Origin: DATAES01 sp963802415
Lineage (GTDB): Bacteria > Actinomycetota > Acidimicrobiia > Acidimicrobiales > JACDCH01
NCBI GenBank assembly: GCA_963802415.1
Contig: CAWDIH010000001.1
Location: 2,480,001 to 2,544,000, forward strand
Length of the DNA stretch: 64,000 nucleotides
Direction of reading: 5' to 3'
Shown here: positions 52,807 to 61,958 of the stretch, piece after piece
How the letters are laid out: every line of letters begins with the position of its first letter
Position numbering within the stretch: the stretch's first letter is position 1
Made by a program: the position numbers and the translations under genes
Notes under the pieces: model-generated
The model's database searches: none
The model's input: only the letters and a program-made list of their open reading frames with translations
What the model was told of the DNA's origin: nothing

Positions 52807-53157
52807 TCACTTGAACCAGATGCGTTCGTACTCACGGGACTGAGGATGGAGAAGCAACAGCACAAGGGCGATCTCGAACATGAGCGAGAGGATGTCGGTG
52901 CTGAACACGCGGTTCACTCCGTCGTAGGCGATGCGCACCACGAACGGCGAGAAAGCTACGACGAGTCCGAGCCCGTACGCCCACTTGCGTGCATTGGCGA
53001 TGCCGTAGCCTGCAGGGATGCCGGCGAGCTTGGCGATCAGCAAGAAGACGAAGAACTCGCCGAACAGGAGCGTCACGACCGCTTGCGCGTAGAGCAAGAA
53101 GACGGCGATTTGCAGGGTCTGAGGCTGCGAAGGGTCGAGCCACCGGCGGGTCTGCAT
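52807..53157 (-). CDS. Small multi-pass membrane protein, unknown function
   Basis: A 116-residue protein with about three hydrophobic helices: TLQIAVFLLYAQAVVTLLFG, FFVFLLIAKLAGIPAGYGIA and KWAYGLGLVVAFSPFVVRIA, then ILSLMFEIALVLLLLHPQSR. N-terminal MQTRRWLDPSQPQ is hydrophilic. I do not recognise the family. Its ATG (53157-53155) overlaps the ATG of the divergent nucleotidyltransferase by 2 bp. Confidence 0.75.
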   Translation of the reverse strand: MQTRRWLDPSQPQTLQIAVFLLYAQAVVTLLFGEFFVFLLIAKLAGIPAGYGIANARKWAYGLGLVVAFSPFVVRIAYDGVNRVFSTDILSLMFEIALVLLLLHPQSREYERIWFK

Positions 53158-53905
53158 GGCTGACAGTGTTGCAGGTGTGGTGCTGGCCGCCGGGGCCGGC
53201 ACGCGACTGCGGCCGCTGACCCTGCTTCGGCCCAAGGTCATGTGCCCGCTCGGCAACCGTCCGCTGGTCGACCGCGCCATCGACCGCTTCGCAGGGGTGA
53301 CCGACTCGGTGGCGGTGAACATCCACGCCGGCCGTGAACAGCTCGAGTCGCACCTTGCGGGGCGCGTGCACCTGTCGTTCGAGGAGAACGAGGCGCTCGG
53401 GACCGCCGGTGCGCTCGGGCACATGCGGGACTGGATCGCCGGCCGGCCGGTGCTCGTCGTGAACGGTGACACCTGGTGCCCGGGGTCGATGGAGGTGCTG
53501 GTCGCGGGCTGGGACGGCGAGCGGATACGAGTCCTCGTCGTCGGAACGGACTTGTTCCGCGCCGGGGTACCGGTGGCCGGCGCGCTGCTGCCGTGGCGTG
53601 ACGTGGCCGGCATCCCCGCCGAGCCGCGAGGCCTCACCTCGATCTGGCTGCGCGCCGTGGAGGACGGTCGGATGGAATCGCTGAGGCTCGACGACAGCAT
53701 CCCCTGGGGCGACTGCGGAACGCCTGCTTCGTATCTGGCCGCCAACCTTCTTTGGTCGGGCGGAGCGTCCGTGATCGGCGCCGGCGCGGTAGTCGAAGGC
53801 CGCGTCGAACGATGCGTGATCTGGCCCGGCGCTGTCGTCCGGCGCCGCGAGCACCTCGTCGACGCCATCCGCGCCGACGACCGCTTCACCGTCCTCGTCC
53901 GCTAG
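53156..53905 (+). CDS. Sugar-nucleotide nucleotidyltransferase family protein
   Basis: A 249-residue NTP_transferase. N-terminal signature VVLAAGAGTRLRPLTLLRPK and VMCPLGNRPLVDRAIDRF, then LSFEENEALGTAGALGHMRD, VLVVNGDTWCPGSMEVLV (metal Asp), and C-terminal WGDCGTPASYLAANLL and partial left-handed helix repeats (SVIGAGAVVEGRVERCVIWP). Similar to mannose-1-phosphate guanylyltransferases but shorter (about 100 residues missing). Product sugar not identifiable. Ends next to palindrome copy 3. Confidence 0.88.
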   Translation: MADSVAGVVLAAGAGTRLRPLTLLRPKVMCPLGNRPLVDRAIDRFAGVTDSVAVNIHAGREQLESHLAGRVHLSFEENEALGTAGALGHMRDWIAGRPVLVVNGDTWCPGSMEVLVAGWDGERIRVLVVGTDLFRAGVPVAGALLPWRDVAGIPAEPRGLTSIWLRAVEDGRMESLRLDDSIPWGDCGTPASYLAANLLWSGGASVIGAGAVVEGRVERCVIWPGAVVRRREHLVDAIRADDRFTVLVR

Positions 53906-53941
53906 CGCCTGAGGGGGACGAATGTTGGATGGAAACGGGCG

Positions 53942-54994
<1,053 letters not shown>

Positions 54995-55013
54995 GCGTCT
55001 TAGGCTACGGGCG

Positions 55014-55742
55014 ATGGTCGCGCCCGATCCCAGAGCGCAGCTGACGCTCCGTCCGGAGCACCATCACCGCGACGTTCGTAGCGGGAGCGCTCGCGCCGCG
55101 GTCTTCGGCGTGAGCGACGGGCTCGTGTCCAACGTGTCGCTCATCCTCGGTGTGGCGGGCGCTGACCCTGGCGCCGGTGTCGTCCGGCTCGCGGGTCTCG
55201 CAGGACTCATCGCGGGCGCCGTGTCGATGGCGGCCGGTGAGTACGTGTCGATGAAGGCGCAGAACGAACTGCTCCAGCGCGAGCTCGACGTCGAGCGCCG
55301 GGAGCTGCGTCGCAATCCCAACGTCGAGACGGTGGAGCTCGCGCAGATCTACCAATCTCGTGGCGTCGATCCCGATCGGGCTCGAGAGCTCGCCCAAGAG
55401 ATGATGCGGGACCCCGACCTTGCGCTGCAGACCCACGCCCGCGAAGAACTCGGCATCGATCCCAATCAACTGGGCTCGCCGGTAGGCGCGGCGGTGTCGT
55501 CTTTCGTGTCGTTCGCGCTGGGTGCCCTCATCCCGCTGTTGCCGTGGTTCTTCGGATCCGGGACGGCGGCCGTGGTCGCGTCGGTCGTCCTCGGCCTGGC
55601 TGCGTGCGCCGTCGTCGGCGCGCTGCTGGCGCGGTTCACCGGCCGGTCGGTCGTGTTCTCCGCAGGACGTCAAGTACTGATCGCGACGATCGCCGGCGCC
55701 ATTACCTTCTTGGTCGGCAACCTCGTCGGCGTCGGCGTCTGA
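55014..55742 (+). CDS. VIT1/CCC1 family iron/manganese transporter-like protein
   Basis: A 242-residue membrane protein. ARAAVFGVSDGLVSNVSLIL is the VIT/CCC1 signature, followed by LAGLIAGAVSMAAGEYVSMK (E-Y metal site), a cytoplasmic coil (LLQRELDVERRELRRNPNVE) and three more helices (AVSSFVSFALGALIPLLPWF, VVASVVLGLAACAVVGALLA, VLIATIAGAITFLVGNLVG). It would move Fe2+/Mn2+ across the membrane. Divergent from rlmN with a 19-nt gap. Confidence 0.92.
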   Translation: MVAPDPRAQLTLRPEHHHRDVRSGSARAAVFGVSDGLVSNVSLILGVAGADPGAGVVRLAGLAGLIAGAVSMAAGEYVSMKAQNELLQRELDVERRELRRNPNVETVELAQIYQSRGVDPDRARELAQEMMRDPDLALQTHAREELGIDPNQLGSPVGAAVSSFVSFALGALIPLLPWFFGSGTAAVVASVVLGLAACAVVGALLARFTGRSVVFSAGRQVLIATIAGAITFLVGNLVGVGV

Positions 55743-55791
55743 TTTCGAGAAGCCGCGCGCAGTTGCACCCTCGTGGCCGCCGGCCCGAGAC

Positions 55792-55900
55792 GCACATTGT
55801 CGACTCAGCCACCGAAACGCGTCGCTGAGCCGACACAGAGCTCGTCGCGGCCGCGTCTGTGTCTGCTCAGCCACCGGATCGGTGGCCCCGTCGACACAGA
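55792..55900 (+). repeat. Hairpin array with 16-nt spacer, locus D
   Basis: 48-nt unit (55792-55839, starting GCACATTGTCGACTCAG), 16-nt spacer (GCTCGTCGCGGCCGCG, 55840-55855), 45-nt unit (55856-55900 with CAGCCACCGG/TCGGTGGC and TCGACACAGA). Lies between the converging VIT and mshD genes. Its second unit is followed by CCGCGCGCCGACGTCA, i.e. again a GC-rich stretch, and then the mshD stop. Confidence 0.9.
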
Positions 55901-55918
55901 CCGCGCGCCGACGTCAAC

Positions 55919-56635
55919 TCACACGCGGCCCGCGTAGGCGCGGTCGATGTGGTCCACGGTGAAGCCGATGCTCGTGTACATCCGCACGGCAGGCTCGTTG
56001 GCTGCGTCGACATACAACATCCCGCGATGGACGCCGCGGTTGCGTTGCATCCAGTCGAGACCCGCGAGCGTGAGCGCCCGCCCGAGCTTGCTCCCCCCGA
56101 AGTCGGGATCGACGGCGATCACGTAGATCTCTCCGACCGGCGGTGCCTCGTCGTCGTGCACTTTCGTCCACACGAAGCCCGCCAGACGTCCTGTCAACGG
56201 ATCGTGATGGAGCAAGAACCCGTCCGGGTCGAACCACGGCTCGTGCTCCCGTTGCTCGATCACGTCTCGCGTCCACCCGCCTTGTTCGGGATGGGCGGCG
56301 AACGCCCGGTTGTTCACCTCGACCCACGCGTCTTCGTCCCTGCCAGGCTCGAACGAGCGCAGCTCGATCGGCGGCACTGGCTCGTCGACCGGCAGCGGGA
56401 TGAACATCTTCAAAAGATCGCGTTCGGCGGTGAGGCCGTTGGCGGCTGCAACGTCGGTGTCGTCGTCGTGCGGATCGGTGACCCACCAGCGCACCTCACC
56501 TCCGCCTCGCTCGCGGATCGCGTTCAACGCTCGCGACAGCAGATCGCTCGGCGCGTAGGTGAGCCACGTCCGGGGCGCTCGGAGTATGCGCAGCTCGTCC
56601 TCGCCCACGTGGGCCGACGGTAGCGTCCGGGCCAT
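55919..56635 (-). CDS. mshD: Mycothiol synthase MshD-like GNAT acetyltransferase
   Basis: A 238-residue protein with a degenerate N-terminal and an active C-terminal GNAT domain. VWTKVHDDEAPPVGEIYVIA, VDPDFGGSKLGRALTLAGLD (acetyl-CoA loop), RGMLYVDAANEPAVRMYTSI and GFTVDHIDRAY are the MshD signature; NNRAFAAHPEQGGWTRD also fits. It makes mycothiol from Cys-GlcN-Ins; mycothiol is actinobacterial. Shorter than the mycobacterial enzyme (about 300), mostly in the N-terminal domain. The ATG at 56635 overlaps the divergent nth ATG by 2 bp. Confidence 0.88.
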   Translation of the reverse strand: MARTLPSAHVGEDELRILRAPRTWLTYAPSDLLSRALNAIRERGGGEVRWWVTDPHDDDTDVAAANGLTAERDLLKMFIPLPVDEPVPPIELRSFEPGRDEDAWVEVNNRAFAAHPEQGGWTRDVIEQREHEPWFDPDGFLLHHDPLTGRLAGFVWTKVHDDEAPPVGEIYVIAVDPDFGGSKLGRALTLAGLDWMQRNRGVHRGMLYVDAANEPAVRMYTSIGFTVDHIDRAYAGRV

Positions 56636-57290
56636 GTCCGGGCCGCGTTCACCACGAGGACGCGCGAAGGAGACGCTGCGACTGCTGGCTGAGGAGTATC
56701 CCGGTACCGCCAAGGAGCTGTGCGAGCTCGACCACAACGGACCGTTCCAACTCCTCTGCGCCACGATCTTGTCGGCGCAGACGACGGACGAGCGCGTCAA
56801 CCTCGTCACGCCCACGTTGTTCGCGCGCTATCCGACGGCAGTCGCGCTGGCGCACGCCGATCCTGCGGAGGTCGAGGAGATCATCAAGACCACGGGCTTC
56901 TTCCGCAACAAGACAAAGAGCTTGATCGGGATGGCGCAGGCATTGATCGAACGGTTCGACGGCGAGGTGCCCCACCGCCTCGAGGACCTCGTGACGCTTC
57001 CGGGTGTCGGCCGGAAGACGGGCAACGTGGTCCGCAGCGTCGCCATGGACGAGCCCGGCTTACCAGTCGACACCCATGTCGGGCGTTTGTCGGTCCGACT
57101 CGGACTGACGACCGAGACAGATCCCGTCAAGGTCGAGTACGAGCTCAACGGGATGGTCCCGGCTGCGGAGCGGGGCACGTTCAGTCTCCGTCTGATTCTG
57201 CACGGCCGTCGGGTCTGCCTGGCGCGACGACCGCGCTGTGGGGAGTGCGTCCTGGCCTGGTTTTGCCCGTCCGCCGGACTCGGGACCTGA
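56634..57290 (+). CDS. nth: Endonuclease III (DNA glycosylase/AP lyase)
   Basis: A 218-residue HhH-GPD glycosylase removing oxidised pyrimidines. PFQLLCATILSAQTTDERVN, helix-hairpin-helix LVTLPGVGRKTGNVVRSVA (catalytic Lys in GRKT), LPVDTHVGRLSVRLGL (catalytic Asp), and the Fe-S loop CLARRPRCGECVLAWFC (C-x6-C-x2-C-x5-C). ATG 56634 is chosen since the family begins at about RAKETLRLLAEEYP. Followed by a structured non-coding region. Confidence 0.95.
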   Translation: MSGPRSPRGRAKETLRLLAEEYPGTAKELCELDHNGPFQLLCATILSAQTTDERVNLVTPTLFARYPTAVALAHADPAEVEEIIKTTGFFRNKTKSLIGMAQALIERFDGEVPHRLEDLVTLPGVGRKTGNVVRSVAMDEPGLPVDTHVGRLSVRLGLTTETDPVKVEYELNGMVPAAERGTFSLRLILHGRRVCLARRPRCGECVLAWFCPSAGLGT

Positions 57291-57302
57291 GAACTTCGCC
57301 GT

Positions 57303-57430
57303 TTGTTCAAGGGCCGCGCGGATGTATGGTGTTCTCTGACCAGGTTCCCGCCACCTGGTTCCTGCGACATCGGGATCCGCCGCCTGGTGTCGCCCGCGAA
57401 GGCTCCCGGAAACGGGAGCCTTCGCCATCT
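57303..57430 (+). ncRNA. Candidate small structured RNA with own promoter
   Basis: In the 153-nt gap after nth: TTGTTC (57303-57308) and TATGGT (57325-57330, 16-nt spacer) form a promoter; the predicted transcript (from about 57337) has three successive hairpins: ACCAGG/CCTGGT (57339-57344/57354-57359), GCGACA/TGTCGC (57364-57369/57388-57393) and a 13-bp stem with a GAAA tetraloop (57396-57408/57413-57425). The last would end transcription, although no T-run follows. Alternatively the last hairpin is just a two-way terminator between nth and the converging gene at 57444. Confidence 0.5.
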
Positions 57431-57443
57431 ACGGCCACAGAGC

Positions 57444-57632
57444 TCAGGCTCGTTCGACCACGCGTTGCAGTTGGCGGGACGCGTGCTGCAGCGCCCTTTC
57501 GATCTCGTAGAGCTCGCTCGCCACGGCGTCGTCGGGACGGTTGGCGCGGCTGTCAGCGAGTTCGGTGATGCGGCGCGTGAGGTCGTCGAGAGAGCTGGCG
57601 ATCGTCGACAGCTGCGGACCCAGTCCATCCAT
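57444..57632 (-). CDS. Small hypothetical coiled-coil protein
   Basis: A 62-residue, mostly helical protein (MDGLGPQLSTIASSLDDLTR then RITELADSRANRPDDAVASE and LYEIERALQHASRQLQRVVE) with heptad-like spacing, suggesting a short coiled coil. Third-codon GC is high, as in neighbouring genes, and its ATG lies 53 nt from the divergent hisD start. No known family recognised; other frames here show nothing better. Confidence 0.55.
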   Translation of the reverse strand: MDGLGPQLSTIASSLDDLTRRITELADSRANRPDDAVASELYEIERALQHASRQLQRVVERA

Positions 57633-57684
57633 GGACCCATTTTCTCCGGATCGGGAGGGAGGTGCAGCCCAGTACCGTTTCGGC

Positions 57685-58989
57685 GTGCTCGATCGCGTCG
57701 ACGTCCGTGGTGCTCGTGACCTTCGCGCCGCGTTGCCACGTCCCGCCGCCGGCGGCGACGAGGGGCGGATCGTCCAAGCGGTGCGGAGCATCCTGGCGGA
57801 CGTGCGTGACCGCGGTGACGCGGCGGTGCGCGCACAAACGGTGCAATTCGACCATGTGCAGATCGACACGCTCGCCGTACCCGACGAAGAGCGCAAGCGC
57901 GCCCTCGACGCGGTCCGCGTCGATGTCCGCGACGCCCTCGAGGCGGCGGCGGCCAACATTGCCGACTTCGCGCACGCGGAGATGGCGCCTCCCGTCACGT
58001 GGGAGCGCGCCGGCCTCCGGGTGCGGACGATGCTCCGGCCCGTCGAGCGCGCCGGCTGCTACGTGCCGGGCGGGCGCGCCGTGTACCCGTCGACCGTCCT
58101 GATGACCGCGGTGCCGGCCAAGGTGGCCGGCGTCGACGAGGTCGTGGTGTGCGTGCCGCCGGACAGCGAAGGTCGCGTACCCGACGTCGTGCTGGCCGCG
58201 TCGGTGATCGCCGGCGTGGACGTCGTGTACCGCATCGGTGGCGCGCAGGCCATCGGGGCGATGGCGTACGGCACCGAATCGGTTCCGTCAGTGGATGTCA
58301 TCGTCGGGCCCGGCAACCTCTTCGTCGCGGTCGCGAAGCGCGAAGTGGCGGGGGAGGGCCGCGTCGGAGTGCCCTCGGCGTTCGCGGGACCTTCAGAGGT
58401 GGTCGTCGTCGCCGACGAGTCCGTCGCGCCAGACCTGGCGGCGATCGACGTGATCGTGCAGGCGGAGCACGGCCCGGAAGGCTTGGCGTGGCTCGTCACG
58501 TGGTCGGAGGTTGCAGCGGACTCGATCACGGCAGCCGTCGCCAGGCTTGCCTCCGATGCGTCCCGTCGCAGCGAGATCGAAGCGACGCTCGACGCGAACG
58601 GTCGTTGCGTGCTGGTCGACGGACCGGAACAGGCGATGGCGGTCGCCAACTTCATCGCGCCCGAGCACCTCGAGCTGCTCGTCGCCGATGCCGAGTCATT
58701 GCTTCCGATGGTGCGCCACGCCGGTGCGGTGTTCTGCGGACCATGGGCGCCGGCGTCGATCGGCGACTACGTCGCAGGACCGTCGCACGTCCTGCCCACG
58801 CACGGGTCGGCGCGGTTCGCGGGCGCCCTCACCGCCGACGACTTCAGAAAGCCTGTCCACGTCATCGACGTCGACCGCGACGCGTTCGAGCGACTCGGTC
58901 CTGCCGTCGTCGCACTGGCCGAAGCCGAAGGACTCGACGCACATGCAGAGTCCATCCGGGTGCGGGGGCGCAGCCCCCAGGATCGATGA
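57685..58989 (+). CDS. hisD: Histidinol dehydrogenase
   Basis: A 434-residue zinc enzyme for the last two oxidations of histidine synthesis. GRAVYPSTVLMTAVPAKVAG, GGAQAIGAMAYGTESVPSVD, VIVGPGNLFVAVAKREVAGE, PSEVVVVADESVAPDLAAID, EHGPEGLAWLVTWSE (zinc/catalytic His), NFIAPEHLELLVAD and GPSHVLPTHGSARFAGALT are all present. GTG start at 57685. First gene of the his operon; its stop overlaps hisC (ATGA). Confidence 0.96.
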   Translation: MLDRVDVRGARDLRAALPRPAAGGDEGRIVQAVRSILADVRDRGDAAVRAQTVQFDHVQIDTLAVPDEERKRALDAVRVDVRDALEAAAANIADFAHAEMAPPVTWERAGLRVRTMLRPVERAGCYVPGGRAVYPSTVLMTAVPAKVAGVDEVVVCVPPDSEGRVPDVVLAASVIAGVDVVYRIGGAQAIGAMAYGTESVPSVDVIVGPGNLFVAVAKREVAGEGRVGVPSAFAGPSEVVVVADESVAPDLAAIDVIVQAEHGPEGLAWLVTWSEVAADSITAAVARLASDASRRSEIEATLDANGRCVLVDGPEQAMAVANFIAPEHLELLVADAESLLPMVRHAGAVFCGPWAPASIGDYVAGPSHVLPTHGSARFAGALTADDFRKPVHVIDVDRDAFERLGPAVVALAEAEGLDAHAESIRVRGRSPQDR

Positions 58990-60047
58990 GCCGGATCCGG
59001 CCGCGCGACGACGTCGCGCTCATGGAGGGGTACCACTCGCCGCAAGTCGACGTGAAGGTGCGGCTCAACACGAACGAGGCGCCCGAACCTCCCCCCGCCG
59101 CGTTCACCGAGCGGCTGGCCCACGAGCTCCGCCGGATCGAATGGCATCGCTATCCCGACCGCGCTGCCACCGAGTTGCGCGCCGCGATCGCCGACCTCCA
59201 CGGCGTGCGCCCCGGCCAGGTCTTCGCGGCCAACGGCTCGAACGAGGTCTTGCAGACGCTCTGTCTCACCTACGGGGGCCACGGCCGCACTGCGGCGGTC
59301 TTCGAGCCCACGTACGCGCTGCACACCCACATCGCAGAGCTCACGGGAACCTCGGTTGCGACCGGAGAGCGGCGCGACGACTTCACGCTCGACATGCACG
59401 AAGTCGACCACGTGCTGGCTCAATCGCGGCCCGAGATCACCTTCCTGTGCTCGCCGAACAACCCGACCGGGTTGGTCGAGTCCGAGGACACGGTGAGGGG
59501 CATGCTCGGGCTGGTGCCCGGCCTTCTCGTCGTCGACGAGGCGTACGGCCAGTTCGCTCCATGGTCCGCGCTGGAGCTCGTCGACGATGAACGCCCCCTC
59601 GTCGTCACACGCACGTATTCCAAGACGTGGTCGATGGCCGCGGCCCGCCTCGGCTACCTCATCGGTCCGTCGTGGCTCGTGCGCGAGCTCGACAAGGTCG
59701 TGTTGCCGTACCACCTCGACTCGTTCAAACTGATCGCCGGGCGGCTCGCGCTCGACTACCGGCACGAGATGGACGAACGTGTCGCCGCGCTCGTCGAAGA
59801 ACGCGGCCGCCTGAGCGCCGCGTTGCGCGATCTCCCGCTCGACGTGTGGCCTTCCGGCGCGAATTTTGTGCTCGTGCGACCGCGGACCGTCGACGGCAAC
59901 GAGGTGTGGAAGGCGCTGCTCGAGCGCTCGATCCTCGTTCGCAACTGTGCGTCCTGGCCCCGTCTCGACGGCTGTCTCCGCATCACGGTGGGCACGGCAG
60001 AGGAGGACGATGCGTTGCTGTCCGCGCTCGAGGAGGTGCTGCAGTGA
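58986..60047 (+). CDS. hisC: Histidinol-phosphate aminotransferase
   Basis: A 353-residue class I/II PLP aminotransferase. LNTNEAPEPPPAAF, HRYPDRAATELRAAIADLHG, ANGSNEVLQTLCLTYGG, FLCSPNNPTGLVESEDTV, LLVVDEAYGQFAPWSALEL, and the PLP lysine in TRTYSKTWSMAAARLGYLIG; C-terminal GANFVLVRP and CLRITVGTAEEDDALL. Converts imidazole-acetol-P to histidinol-P. Overlaps hisD and hisB by 4 nt each, so translation is probably coupled. Confidence 0.95.
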   Translation: MSRIRPRDDVALMEGYHSPQVDVKVRLNTNEAPEPPPAAFTERLAHELRRIEWHRYPDRAATELRAAIADLHGVRPGQVFAANGSNEVLQTLCLTYGGHGRTAAVFEPTYALHTHIAELTGTSVATGERRDDFTLDMHEVDHVLAQSRPEITFLCSPNNPTGLVESEDTVRGMLGLVPGLLVVDEAYGQFAPWSALELVDDERPLVVTRTYSKTWSMAAARLGYLIGPSWLVRELDKVVLPYHLDSFKLIAGRLALDYRHEMDERVAALVEERGRLSAALRDLPLDVWPSGANFVLVRPRTVDGNEVWKALLERSILVRNCASWPRLDGCLRITVGTAEEDDALLSALEEVLQ

Positions 60048-60634
60048 GCCGAGTTGCGACCCGGAAGCGGGAAACGAAGGAGACCTCGGTGCTCATCGAC
60101 CTCGGCATCGACGGCTCGGGTACCGCCGAGGTCGGCACCGGGCTCCCCTTCTTCGACCACATGCTCGATCAACTCGCGCGGCACGGCGGCTTCGACCTCA
60201 AGGTGCTGGCCACCGGCGATCTCGACGTCGACGGTCACCACACCGTCGAGGACGTCGGCATCACGCTCGGCGAGACCTTCGCCGAAGCAGTCGGGGACAA
60301 GGTGGGAGTGGCGCGCTTCGCGAGCGGACTCTTTCCCCTCGATGAGGCCCTCGTCGAAGTCGCACTCGACCTGTCGGGCCGGCCGTTCGTGGTGTGGGAC
60401 GTGCCGTTCGGGGACGTGCTGCCACTCGGCTCGCCGCCGTTCAACCCGGAGATGGCCGGCCACTTCTGGCACTCCTTCGGCACCGCCGCCGCGGTCACGC
60501 TGCACGTGCGGAAGCGGACCGGCGACAACACGCACCATGTCGTCGAAGCGACGTTCAAGGGCGTGGCGAGGTGTCTGCGTGCCGCGGTGCGCATCGAGGG
60601 CGGAGGCGTGCCGTCGACGAAGGGTTCACTGTGA
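60044..60634 (+). CDS. hisB: Imidazoleglycerol-phosphate dehydratase
   Basis: A 196-residue monofunctional HisB. GTAEVGTGLPFFDHMLDQLA, RHGGFDLKVLATGDLDVDGH, HTVEDVGITLGETFAEAVGD (metal His clusters DHMLDQ and HHTVED), GHFWHSFGTAAAVTLHV and NTHHVVEATFKGVARCLRAA. GTG start in a GTGA overlap with hisC; ends GTGA with hisH. Confidence 0.96.
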   Translation: MSRVATRKRETKETSVLIDLGIDGSGTAEVGTGLPFFDHMLDQLARHGGFDLKVLATGDLDVDGHHTVEDVGITLGETFAEAVGDKVGVARFASGLFPLDEALVEVALDLSGRPFVVWDVPFGDVLPLGSPPFNPEMAGHFWHSFGTAAAVTLHVRKRTGDNTHHVVEATFKGVARCLRAAVRIEGGGVPSTKGSL

Positions 60635-61251
60635 CGAGTGGGCGTCCGCTCGTCGCTGTCCTCGACTACGGCATCGGCAATCTCCGGTCAGCGCAGAAGG
60701 CACTCGAACGGGTCGGTGCAGATGCGCGGCTCACGGCGGACGAGTCGATCATCCGCGACGCCGCCGGTGTCGTGCTCCCGGGCGTCGGTGCGTTCGGGAG
60801 GTGCATGGAGGCACTCGAACACACCGGGCTCGCCTCGATCGCCAAGGAGACGGCGACGAGCGGCGTGCCGTTTCTGGGCATCTGCATCGGGATGCAACTG
60901 CTCTACGACGAGTCGGAGGAGACGCCCGGCCGGCCCGGACTCGGCGTGCTGGCGGGCGCGGTGCGGAGACTGCCGGGCGGCGTGAAGCATCCGCAGATGC
61001 AATGGAACACGATCGCGCTCCGCAACGGGTCGCCCCTGTTCGACGGCCTGCCGGACCCGGCGTGGTTCTACTTCGTTCATTCGTTCGCACCGGACGACCT
61101 CTCGAACGCCTCCGCGACATGCGACTACGGGGGCACGGTCGTCGCCGCGGTCGAGCGCGACAACGTCGCAGCGATGCAGTTCCACCCGGAGAAGTCGGCC
61201 GCCAACGGCCTGCACGTGCTCGCCAATTTCGTTGCGCGGTGCGCGGGGTGA
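60631..61251 (+). CDS. hisH: Imidazole glycerol phosphate synthase subunit HisH (glutaminase)
   Basis: A 206-residue class I glutamine amidotransferase. VAVLDYGIGNLRSAQKALER, LPGVGAFGRCMEAL, the nucleophile elbow GVPFLGICIGMQLLYDESEE (Cys in GICIGMQ), HPQMQWNTIALRNGSPLF, YFVHSFAP, and the His-Glu pair MQFHPEKSAANGLHVLANFV. Supplies ammonia to HisF. GTG start overlapping hisB; stop overlaps hisA. Confidence 0.96.
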   Translation: MTSGRPLVAVLDYGIGNLRSAQKALERVGADARLTADESIIRDAAGVVLPGVGAFGRCMEALEHTGLASIAKETATSGVPFLGICIGMQLLYDESEETPGRPGLGVLAGAVRRLPGGVKHPQMQWNTIALRNGSPLFDGLPDPAWFYFVHSFAPDDLSNASATCDYGGTVVAAVERDNVAAMQFHPEKSAANGLHVLANFVARCAG

Positions 61252-61958
61252 CGACCTTCGATCTCTACCCCTCCATCGACCTGCGCAGCGGGCGCGTCGT
61301 GCGGCTGCACCAAGGCGACTTCGATCGCGAGACCGTGTACGGCAACGATCCGATCGCCGTCGCTCGTTCGTTCGAGGCCGCGGGAGCGCGTTGGATCCAT
61401 GTGGTGGATCTCGACGCAGCGCGACGCGACGGATCGAACCGCGAGCTCGTCATCGCGATCGCGGCCGCGGTAGACGTGCCGGTGCAGACCGGCGGCGGAG
61501 TGCGTGACGGGTCGCTGCTCGACGAAGGCGTCGAGCACGTCGTCGTCGGCAGCGCCGCCGTCGAGGATCCAGACCTCGTGCGCAGCATGGCGGAGCGATG
61601 GCCGAAGCGGATCGCGGCCGGTCTCGACCACTGGGACGGTGAGGTTCGCGTGCGCGGCTGGGAACAGGGAAGTGGCCGCCAGCTCCTCGACGTCGCGGCG
61701 GGACTCGCGCTACCAGGAGTGGCGGCGTTCGTGGTCACGGACATCTCGCGCGATGCGACGCTCAGCGGCCCAGACCTCGACTTCCTGCGGACACTGCAGG
61801 CATCGACCTCGGTTCCGGTCATCGCCAGTGGTGGGGTCGGAACCCTGGACGATCTTGCTGCGCTGCGCTCGGTCGGCGTGGCCGGCGCGATCGTGGGCAA
61901 GGCGCTCTATGAGGGCCGGTTCACCGTCGAGGAGGCACTGCTCGCGTGCGCTCCGTGA
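61248..61958 (+). CDS. hisA: Phosphoribosylformimino-AICAR isomerase HisA
   Basis: A 236-residue TIM-barrel isomerase. YPSIDLRSGRVVRLHQGDFD (catalytic Asp), VYGNDPIAVARSFEAAGARW, IHVVDLDAARRDGSNRELVI, VQTGGGVRDGSLLDEGVEHV, VTDISRDATLSGPDLDFL (second Asp) and VIASGGVGTLDDLAALRSVG. The N-terminal QGDFDRETVYG form is that of dedicated HisA rather than of the actinobacterial dual HisA/TrpF enzyme PriA, though only an assay or a trpF search could settle it. Confidence 0.93.
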   Translation: MTTFDLYPSIDLRSGRVVRLHQGDFDRETVYGNDPIAVARSFEAAGARWIHVVDLDAARRDGSNRELVIAIAAAVDVPVQTGGGVRDGSLLDEGVEHVVVGSAAVEDPDLVRSMAERWPKRIAAGLDHWDGEVRVRGWEQGSGRQLLDVAAGLALPGVAAFVVTDISRDATLSGPDLDFLRTLQASTSVPVIASGGVGTLDDLAALRSVGVAGAIVGKALYEGRFTVEEALLACAP

